Positions 55,605-64,000 of a DNA stretch of 64,000 nucleotides are shown piece after piece. Below the pieces are notes generated by a model. That model had not been told where the DNA came from. It was given only the letters and a program-made list of their open reading frames with translations, and searched no databases. The stretch covers positions 16,762,221 to 16,826,220 of the forward strand of contig OZ038527.1 in NCBI GenBank assembly GCA_964036665.1, written 5' to 3'. Source of the DNA: Gordius sp. MW1 (taxonomy: Eukaryota; Nematomorpha; Gordioida; Gordea; Gordiidae). Position 1 is the stretch's first letter; every line of letters begins with the position of its first letter. The position numbers and the translations under genes are program-made.

Positions 55605-57660
55605 TTTCCATTTATTTGGCCAATGGTCATTTTTTTATTGGTCAGTAGCCAGCGGACGGTCAAAAATTCATATTATCATTGGTATTAACATGAACAAATA
55701 TTAATTTAATTTAAAAAAAATTAAAAAAAAAATTTGTCCGATCCCTGACTTGAACCCCACACCTCCAGTTCACAAGCCGGCGCTATAACCACTATACCAT
55801 GCTGGCTTTAAAATAGTAGAAGTTATTATGTTATTTATATAGATGATGAAATAATAAAGTTGTGTTTTATGTTTAGAAAATCAATATATTTCGTCGGTCA
55901 GTAGCCAGCGGACGGTCAAAAAGTCATATTATCAATGGTATTAACAAAAACAAAATATTAATTTAATGTAAAAAAAAAATTAAAAAAAAAGTTTTTTTAG
56001 TTTTAAAAAAGGGCTAAATTCTTAAACTACCAGCCCGATTCGCTCGAAACTTTACCCGTAGGTGCCCAGGGCGGCCGGGGGTAAAATAACCTTTTCAGAT
56101 TCCTAAAATACCTTTTCATTTTAAAAATATCGGACATTTCCCTGCCACACGTGCGGTGTAATATCTATGACACGTAGAAAAATTTTACTAATTATATAAA
56201 CTTACGCGCGCCATCTAATAAAGTACAATTCGTGTTTGAGTTTAATAGTAGATTCAATTTAATTAGAAATAACGGGCTATGCTTATACCTTTGAAGGAGT
56301 TTCGAATTTTGTGTTAGTTTCTATCGATATATTTTATCGTAAATTAGAATCTAATACCTATATTATTTTTTTAAATATTACTTTTTAGGTTTTCTATGAA
56401 ATCACAATCTAATTAAATGAAATATATTAACCCAATAAAAAAATATATATGCATTTATAAGGTTAAAAATATATATTACATAGTTGGCTGTCTGTTAGAC
56501 CATCTATAATAAATTTTTAGGTTATATATAAAATTTGGCCAATGGTCATTTTTTTTCATTGGTAAGCAGCCAGGACACGGTAAAAGTGGATATAAATTCA
56601 TAAGTCAAAAAAAAACGAAAAAAAAAATTTTCGAATCACATTTTGGCCAATGGTCATTTTTTCCATCGGTCAGGAGCCAGCGGACGGCCAAAAAGTCATA
56701 ATAGCAATGGTAGTAACAGGAACAATCATAATAGTCAAAAAAAACGAAAAAATAAACTCGGATTCACATTTTGGCCAATGGTCATTTTTTTCCATTGGTC
56801 AGCAGCCAGCACACGGTAAAAGTGGATATAAATTCACAAGAGTAAAAAAAACGAAAAAAAAATTTTCGAATCACATTTTGGCCAATGGTCATTTTTTTCC
56901 ATTGGTCAGCAGCCAGGACACAATAAAAGTGGATATAAATTCATAATAGTCAAAAAAAAAACGAAATAAAAGTTTTCGAATCACATTTTGGCCAATGGTC
57001 ATTTTATTCCATTGGTCAGCAGCCAGCGGACGGCCAAAAAGTCATAATAGCAATGGTAGGAACAGGAACAATCATAATAGTCAAAAAAAACGAAAAAAAT
57101 AATTTCGATTCACATTTTGGCCAATGGTCATTTTTTTCCATCGGTCAGGAGCCAGCGGACGGCCAAAAAGTCATAATAGCAATGGTAGTAACAGGAACAA
57201 TCATAATAGTCAAAAAAAAACGAAAAAATAAACTCGGATTCACATTTTGGCCAATGGTCATTTTTTTCATTGGTCAGCAGCCAACGGACGGCCAAAAAGT
57301 CTTATTATCAATGATAGTAACAAGAACAATCATAAAAGTCAAAAAAAACTCCGGGATTCTAACCCAAAAACTAGTTAAATTGCATAGCAATTAAAAGTAA
57401 ACAACTTTTATTTATGTTTATTATATAACATTGGTCAGCAGCCAGCGGACGGCCAAAAAGTCATAATAGCAATGGTAGAAACAGGAACAATCATAATAGT
57501 CAAAAAAAACGAAAAAAATAATTTCGATTCACATTTTGGCCAATGGTCATTTTTTTCATTGGTCAGCAGCCAGCGGACGGCCAAAAATTCTTATTATCAA
57601 TGATAGTAACAAGAACAATCATAAGAGTCAAAAAAAAGTCCGGGATTCCAACCCCAAAAC
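55605..57660. repeat. Satellite block with GGCCAATGG monomers (107-130 bp)
   Basis: GGCCAATGGTCATTTTTTTC recurs at about 55618, 56537, 56645, 56773, 56880, 56990, 57119, 57249 and 57538, with truncated copies near 55895 and 57430. Each unit continues with CAGCCAGCGGACGGCCAAAA, ATAGCAATGGTAGTAACAGG and a poly-A stretch. Spacing alternates between about 107-110 and 128-130 bp, showing two monomer types. CCAATGG and CCATTGG at the start of each unit can form a hairpin. Open frames of ~100 codons across units are repeat artefacts. Confidence 0.9.
55738..55807 (-). repeat. tRNA-derived SINE head
   Basis: Minus strand: AGCCAGCATGGTATAGTGG (A box TGGTATAGTGG), an arm with TTGTGAA, then GGGTTCAAGTC (B box), 70 nt in all, followed by a T-run that would end Pol III transcription. 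The acceptor stem does not close and the anticodon stem is imperfect, so it is not a working tRNA. The loop is His(GTG)-like. It sits inside a diverged satellite monomer. Confidence 0.55.
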
Positions 57661-57900
57661 TAGTTGAATTGCATAGCAATTAAAAAGTAAACAACTTTTA
57701 TTTATGTTTATTTATAACTAGTTAAATTGCATAGCATTAAAAGTAAACAACTTTTATCTATATTTATTATATAACCAAAACTAGTTAAATTGCATAGCAA
57801 TTAAAAGTAAACAACTTTTATTTATGTTTATTATATAACTAGTTAAATTGCATAGCATTAAAAGTAAACAACTTTTATCTATGTTTATTATATAATAGAT
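57370..57900. repeat. ~60-bp tandem repeat (ACTAGTTAAATTGCATAGCA)
   Basis: Units start at about 57369, 57658, 57717, 57779 and 57838. Each contains ACTAGTTAAATTGCATAGCA, AAAAGTAAACAACTTTTAT and TATGTTTATTATATAA. The first copy is embedded within the satellite array; the rest form the block that follows it. Confidence 0.85.
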
Positions 57901-57914
57901 AATTTAACAAATCT

Positions 57915-58125
57915 TATATATAACACACCGAGGGAGATAGAGATGAGGGGTGGGGCACCTCTTATGCATTAATTTAAAAAATAACACAGCGAGGGAGATA
58001 GAGATGAGGGGTGGGGCACCTCTTTCTCATGCATTAATTTAAAAAAGCGATAACCTAATATACCCAATGCAAATAGATAGGGAGGGTAACGGACGACGGA
58101 CGACGGACGACGGACGACGGACACC
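57915..58125. repeat. ~64-bp duplication and CGGACGA microsatellite
   Basis: Two copies of a unit with AACAC.CGAGGGAGATAGAG and ATGAGGGGTGGGGCACCTCT (about 57921 and 57981) are followed at 58090-58122 by (CGGACGA)n, about 4.5 repeats. Confidence 0.85.
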
Positions 58126-58332
58126 AAAAAACGATCCCATAAATTGCATAGCAATTAATAGTTTTATAAATTTGAAAGGGGAGAGGAATTCATAAACCTT
58201 TTTTTGCCCTCTATTAATTTTTGATATATATTCAAAATTAACTAATCTTTATATTACCCCAGACTTAAGGTCACCCGGCCTCAACACTAGGAATTAAGTG
58301 CGCGTTGTAGTTTATCTACTATTACTAGAGAC

Positions 58333-58500
58333 CTGCAGGGCTAGGCCCAGCCCGCGGGTCGGACTTGGACCGGCTTCTGCTTTAAAATAACGAGCCGGGC
58401 CGGACTGTTATATAACCTAAAGGGCTCGGCCTAGATATACGTAAGGCCCTCTAAAAGCCCGTTGCAAAATCAATTTGATTTTTATTTGTGTTTTATAAAG
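58333..58500. mobile_element. hAT-like end with GGGCC subterminal repeats
   Basis: AGAGACCTGCAGGGCTAGGC is followed by a cluster of GGCCC, CCGGGCCGG and GGGTCGG motifs. This is the same style of end as AGAGAACTGCACGGGTGACG at 19064. The other end was not found. Confidence 0.45.
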
Positions 58501-58599
58501 CATAAACAAAAGTTTGTTTTTTATAAAGTTCCGATTAATAATTATCTTTGATGTTTATTAAATTATTACCAAATTTAATAAAATAAAATATTATCGATA

Positions 58600-58745
58600 T
58601 TAGCAAGTTATTGACTTTTAAAAACGCAAAAATTGTGGTTTTTAGCAACTTTGACAGCAAATATTTCAAAAACTTGACGTATAGGGAAGTTTTTTTAAAT
58701 TTTATTCGTGTTCACCGTGAAAAATTTATTAAAATCTGCAAATAT
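58600..58745. repeat. Dispersed repeat, third copy (inverted)
   Basis: TAGCAAGTTATTGAC, TTTGACAGCAAATATTTC and GTTCACCGTGAAAAATTT are the reverse complement of the 55195-55325 repeat. Confidence 0.6.
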
Positions 58746-58749
58746 CGGT

Positions 58750-60862
58750 CGTCCTGTTGAAACTGAATGCGTTACAAATTTGAAATGGCAAATGATGCTC
58801 AGATAACAAAAGGTCCTGCTTTTAATTGTTAATATTCAATAATGCCTGATAGTCCTACGTGTTTAAGTGCTTTTATAAGGTTATCTGCCACTTAATTTTT
58901 AGCACCGGATGTAGACGCAATACTTGTAAAAATTAAGTTATGAACCTTTCTCGCATGTTTATATATTAAATCGGTAAGTCACTATAATAATTATTGGATG
59001 ACATCTCTATGAAATATAAATGGAAGCGCTGTTATGGAGCTATGTCAGTCATAGTTACGACATATATGAGGAGGTTGATTAATAAAGCTCAGGAACTCTA
59101 TTATCTTATGACCTAAACAGCATATTAGGTGTTGGTCCATAGGTTTCCCTAAATTCTAATGATATCTCTCTGTTCCCCTTTCCCTAAAGAGCGCTTATTC
59201 ACCCCCTTTTGCTGGGTAAAAGAAGCGTAACAGAGCAGCAGAAGCAGTTCTTTTTTCTCTACGCACTATTCTAACTTCCACACAACACAATGAATATGAT
59301 AGCGCGCGGGGGCAATTAACCCAGGTGAAAAATTAAAAGAAATGGGGGAGAACAAAACTCTACATATACCCCACCAGTCACCCCCACCCTGTATAACAAT
59401 GATGACGAGGCTCGAATTAATTGAGTTTATTGCGACGCGAAGTTTGTTCTACTACGCACGTTGAACAACCCAACCCAGTTATAACTTCTATCTTCCCCCT
59501 ACCCCAAAGACTATACGATAATATTAAATAATAATTAAAGTAAATCCGCGTTAAACGTTTATTCTTCCACCCTTCTCCCTCAACCCCCAAACCTAGACTA
59601 CACCGAAATTACAATGGCGCCGCCGCCCCGTTATGTACTTAAACTTGCTCCGCTAGGTCTTGGGTTGGGATAATAAAGGAAAGGTGAATCCTGGTTTGCT
59701 TTTAATAGCGGGCTAATCAAAAGGGAGGGAAAATTATAGTGAGCATGTGGAATTTAACCTAAATTCTATGCATATCTTGAGGCATTACCTCCCCACCCCC
59801 TATAAGGCCGCCCAAACACACTACACAAATCATGCATTGCATGGTATGTTAGTGTGAAAAGTCCCCCTTTTAAATCCGTCGCGCTTTTTTTTCTAACCAA
59901 CCCGGTTCCTTTTGACGCTTACGAGTTAAAACCACAAGCAAACCTGGGAAGCTGTGGAGCACGGCAGGATGAACTTAAAAAAGAAAAGTGTTTTTCACTC
60001 AATTAGAATACAGCAACCGTCGTACACCTATAATTTCTAACCCCTCTCTCCTGAGGAATGTTTTCTTAAATCAATCATTGGAACAATCCCATCGAGTATG
60101 AAATCGATCATTCATTAATAGTACTCGACTCGTAATCTGTACTGATGTGAAATTTAGAGGATTGAACGTATTTACGTAAGTTTTTCAATCTATTTTAACT
60201 GTAAAACTTGATCACAAATTTAACGAATTTTATTTTATAAAATTTTAATAATATTTTTTATGTTTCTATTACTTACAATTTAACGCGATAATAAGCATTA
60301 GACGCTTACACATGACTTTTTGACACAAGGAATTATTCAACGACAAATACATTTTTTCAGATTAATTAAGACTCTAACTCATGCATTTTAATGGTAGGGA
60401 GTCGGGGATAAAATCACTTTTATTTACATTGAATCTGGGAATTAATTATTTTAAAATGTAAAAATGGCAAATCTGGCAACTTTCTTGTTATTTAAAAATA
60501 GCTCCGTTCGTACACTATATAGCCCCCCACCCTTACCCAAATTATATTTCTATAATAACCTATAGGTCAGAGTTTAAAATTTATAACTATGCTTCGAACC
60601 ACTAAAAGCATTATCTTAATTTAATGATTGAATAAAACTTAAATCTAATTTTAAATTCCAAAGGGGTTGCTTATATATATTATCTTAATTTGTTATTAAA
60701 ATTATCTAGGCTAAAAACGAAATTGCTAAAACATCATTTTAAAACTTCTTCATTAAAAAGTAATCTTAGACAATCTGGTAAGAGTTTTCGCTAAGCTCGC
60801 CGGAAAGCATCTTACTGAAGATTCTTATAATCTATTTTTTAAATATTATAACAGAAAAGGCA
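58750..60862. other. Intergenic region upstream of the ZP-N gene
   Basis: From about 59150 to 59950 the sequence is less AT-rich and rich in pyrimidine runs (ACCCCACCAGTCACCCCCAC and similar). It may hold promoter or 5' UTR of the gene starting at 60863, but no specific element can be supported. The rest is AT-rich with no coding pattern. Confidence 0.3.
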
Positions 60863-63800
60863 ATGCTTCATCAAATATACGTGGTAGCCATTTTGATGTC
60901 GGTCCTACAAGTGAGTTTTTTGAGATGTTTTCGTTATAATGTAATGGAAAATATAATATGAAGTAATGACCCTTAAATCTCGCCAAAATTTATAATTAGC
61001 GAAAACTAAAGAATATTTTTTAATAAAAATTTAAGCTTTGTCGATTAATTTTTCATTTTTCAGGCAATATTATAGTATTTAAGAATTCCACCCATATTTT
61101 TTATAAGGTTAAAACCAAAAATTAAAAAAAATATTTACCGTTTTTACTCACTACCATTTTTATCTGCAAATTTTAACTTTGTTTGGGTATAATTTTATGT
61201 GAATACTCAGAATTAGGATTTAAAATTTCGTACAAATGATGGATCCTTTTTGTATTAAATATGTCAATAGTTGGCTAAATTAACTAATTTTTTACATTAC
61301 AATTATTTATGCAAAATTAATTATTATTGTGCTTTGTAGTGTCAAATCTCCTTGTACCTTGAGTGACATGTTTTGTTGAAAAAATTTTAAAAAGTTTTAT
61401 GCTTTTTAATTTTATATTAAATTAACTTTAATTTACACATAATAATTTATATTTATGTTGGTATGAATAAAATTTATATAGTGACATATTATAAATAAAT
61501 ATTGATCGCTAATGGAAATCACTTTTACAATATTATAAAACACATACGCTTGATTTAGAAAGATCCCAAGAAAATAAATAAAATGTTGTTAAGAAAAAAT
61601 AAACAAAATTAATTCAAACAATATTGACGATTTTTCATGCACAACATTTAAAATGATTTAACCTTAATTAAATTGATTTTGGTCATGACGAGCATAGAGA
61701 TTTAAAAACGAACTTATTATTTGCAAAAAGTATTTAGAGCAATTGAATGGAACCATGGGCGTAGCCAGCGGGTGGCAGGGAAGGGCGGCTGCCCCCTCTA
61801 AACCTAAAAAATTCTTAAAATTTAATATAATTATGGCTAAAATTTCAGGAAAAAAACATTTCCCTCCCAAAATCATTATTGCCCCCATTTGAATCTAATC
61901 CTGACTACGCGCATCAATTGAACATTTTAAAATTAGCTAATATAACTTAGGATTATTATCCAATTTCTTTGTTTCACTTATCTCATAAAATTAAGTATGG
62001 TACAATGTCGAAATATAGCGCATGTAAAGAGAAAATATGGAAAGTGTGTCATTTACATAATGTAGATAAATTTAAGCTGTCAAGATTACTAATCCATTAC
62101 AGGTAATAAGATTCACACATATTTTCTAAGCCCCTATTGTGAAATGGAGCTCATTAATTATTGCAAATCTCACCCACATATTTAAAGTTTATAGTGTTGA
62201 TGCAAATAGTAACTCATTTTACCGATTTGATAAAATAATTAAAATGTTAAGAAAATTAAAAATATTTTCTAATTAATTTTCTCGATATTTAGGTGGCACA
62301 CGGGTTGGATGGATTAGAATGTAAGATTACCTCAGATTTAAAAATATAACGCTATAATAGTAACATTACTGTGCAAAATGAATTCAATGGATGTGATGTT
62401 CAAATTTGCGGAACCATTTAATGGTGTTATAGTCACAATACAAGACCCAAAACATCAGTGCATTGTTCGAGGAGCTAAATCCAATAGACTAACATTTTCT
62501 ATTCCAAACAATGGCTGTGGAACGTTAGGTGTAAGGATGAACTTATACGTTTCAAAATAACTTAAATTTCGTTTTTACATACTTTTGGCTTAGTAATGGT
62601 CAATGAAATTCAATCTTGTTATTGGTAATTTATATTTAAAAGGGTTACATATGCAATTTATTAGTTTTTCAAAGTTTAAAATAAGAAGTAGGAAGCCCGC
62701 ACCTACAGAACATTAGAAAATTATATAGTCGGGTTGGGACTTTGTTTATACTTAGGAACTAAGAAGTGTTTTATTTAGCGTTATTGTGAGGTATGTATTG
62801 CTGCCACCACAAATTTCGGTTGTGTAATATAAACTGCTCAGGCTAGGCTAAATATGTATACTATTGAAGTGTTATTCTATTCCAGTCATTTTTTTGAAAC
62901 GCATGATTAAGCAAATTCATCATAAATTTTTTATTTTTTTTATATGTATGAAATCTAGCTGTTGTATTTAACTTGTTTTAGAATCGAGAACAGGGTTTTA
63001 ATAATACGCTTCGAATCCAACAAGAAGAATCAGTGATTACGGCACAAGATGAATTTTGGGACATAGATTGCTTACATAAAACATCAAGTTTTCCTCAAAT
63101 CCAAGGAGGCTTTACTCCAGCCGCTGATAATAACGGGATTCTAACTATTACTCCAAATGGCACAGTGTAAGATAAAGTTTGTCACCCTCAATAAAATAAT
63201 TGATTAAGTAGCACGAACATTCAAAGTTATATTTTGTCATTTAATCTGGCCTTAATTCCATTTAAAACTTAAGTTAAATAAGCTGCTTTATAGCTTTTGC
63301 TTGCTTACCATTAATAAATAAAGTCCGCTAACAAATAGTGATTAATTTTATTGCAGTGTCTTATCCAAAATTTCGGAAGTCTCAATTTTACCCGAATGGA
63401 AAGTTTTAACTATCGTAGCCAGTTGTGCCGCATTCACAGTCTTAATAATCGTAGTTCTCTCCGCCTGGTGGTGCTCTAGGAAAAAAAGGGAAGTAACTAA
63501 GCTAAGCTACAATTCGAATGCAAACCTAATGAATGGACTTGCAGGAAACTTGAATGGAAATAATATTTCTGCCATGACGCCTTACATCGGCGACCACAGA
63601 AGCAGAGAATATTTTAATCAACATCAACCTAGCAACGTGGTTAATAAAGGTATGGACCTTAACCGAGGCGTTAACATTAATTTAGATAACAGGCTCATGG
63701 TTAGGCAGACCCCAAGCAAATCGGCCAATTGGTTTTTCAGCGGTTCGCAAGCTTTTCACCCCAAGTTTAATCTATCCAGCGGTAAAAGGAGGGCTAATCG

Positions 63801-64000
63801 TGGGTATAGAGGAAATTTGTCACCTTTCATTCTCTACCCCGATGCTAGACTAGCTAATGGTCTAATCCAATCGTCGCCATCTTCTTTTGATCATTCATCC
63901 TCGTATTCAGCCGGATTGGGGGGTAATAGAGGGGGCCTTATATCGTCTTCCTCGACCGATGATGACAAAGGATTACTGCATTTAAGTCTCTACATGAAAC
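60863..64000 (+). CDS. ZP-N domain transmembrane protein (partial, 3' end beyond window)
   Basis: Exons: 60863-60910, 62293-62320, 62361-62530, 62982-63166, 63357-64000 (still open). Phases agree throughout; the second intron is 40 nt. Exon 1 gives a start and a hydrophobic signal peptide (MLHQIYVVAILMSVLQ). Exons 2-4 give one ZP-N fold: LTLLCKMNSMDVMFKFAEPF, the PFNGVIVTIQDPKHQC segment, FSIPNNGCGTLG, then FNNTLRIQQEESVITAQDEF and a Cys in WDIDC. The Cys set (LLC, HQC, GCGT, IDC) fits the conserved ZP-N disulphides. After only ~45 more residues comes a TM helix (VLTIVASCAAFTVLIIVVL), a basic stop (CSRKKR) and a long Ser/Asn/Gly-rich cytoplasmic tail. Arthropod relatives shape cuticle and apical matrix. 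A ZP-C half is not visible. Confidence 0.8.
61753..61914. mobile_element. GGCGTAGC-family MITE in ZP-N gene intron 1
   Basis: Starts ATGGGCGTAGCCAGCGGG and ends AATCCTGACTACGCGCAT. It carries GGCGGCTGCCCCCTCTAAAC inside and is a close relative of the copies at 41140 and 54874. Confidence 0.75.

Noticed and set aside
55738-55807. Functional tRNA-His gene
   Set aside because: Acceptor stem does not close and the anticodon stem is imperfect, although A and B boxes are good.
56650-57394. Two ~100-codon open frames with similar repeated protein sequence
   Set aside because: They run through satellite monomers and repeat only because the DNA repeats; there is no start context, splice pattern or homology.
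55600-58100. Possible CRISPR-like array
   Set aside because: Repeats are long, directly adjacent without unique spacers, and the DNA is clearly animal; it is satellite DNA.

Overview
This 64 kb window is AT-rich animal genomic DNA. It holds spliced genes, GT..AG introns from 36 nt to 5 kb, and many transposons. Three things point to an ecdysozoan, most likely an arthropod: a neurofibromin at least as close to fly as to human by eye, a cuticle-type ZP-N membrane protein, and a divergent peptide-type GPCR. The species itself cannot be read from the sequence.

Layout. Bases 1-309 are the last exon of a rhodopsin-class GPCR (+ strand). Bases ~700-3540 are a decayed RTE-type LINE (- strand), followed by a tRNA-like SINE piece and a ~105-bp tandem repeat (4470-4970). 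From 5629 to 50448 runs what appears to be the complete coding region of a neurofibromin (NF1) orthologue. I traced 60 coding exons by matching each to human and fly neurofibromin; splice phase is consistent at every junction. The protein would be about 3,263 residues, against roughly 2,800 in human. It keeps the RasGAP arginine finger, the FLRFINPA core, the Sec14-PH module and the C-terminal helical region, and adds low-complexity Ser/Asn/His/Pro-rich inserts. The only break is an apparent one-base insertion in exon 4.

The four largest NF1 introns are each filled by identifiable mobile elements: an RTE LINE carrying a palindromic P-like MITE (intron 9), a P-like element with nested MITEs (intron 15), a full hAT element (intron 26), and a 2-kb nest of inverted repeats (intron 34). 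Most other introns are very short (36-110 nt) or a few hundred bases.

Bases 52385-52831 (- strand) encode a BTB/POZ domain. Bases 52.9-54.0 kb hold a GC-richer unrecognised relic. Bases 55.6-58.1 kb are a satellite block of several tandem families with a tRNA-derived SINE head. The last gene (60863 to the window end, + strand) encodes a secreted or membrane protein with a signal peptide, one ZP-N domain, a transmembrane helix and a Ser/Asn-rich cytoplasmic tail; its 3' end lies beyond the window.

The genes show no obvious shared function. The accessory interest lies in the transposons: THAP-coding palindromic P-like elements, nested insertions whose empty site survives in a paralogous copy, and a family of MITEs with GGCGTAGC ends and poly-C cores.
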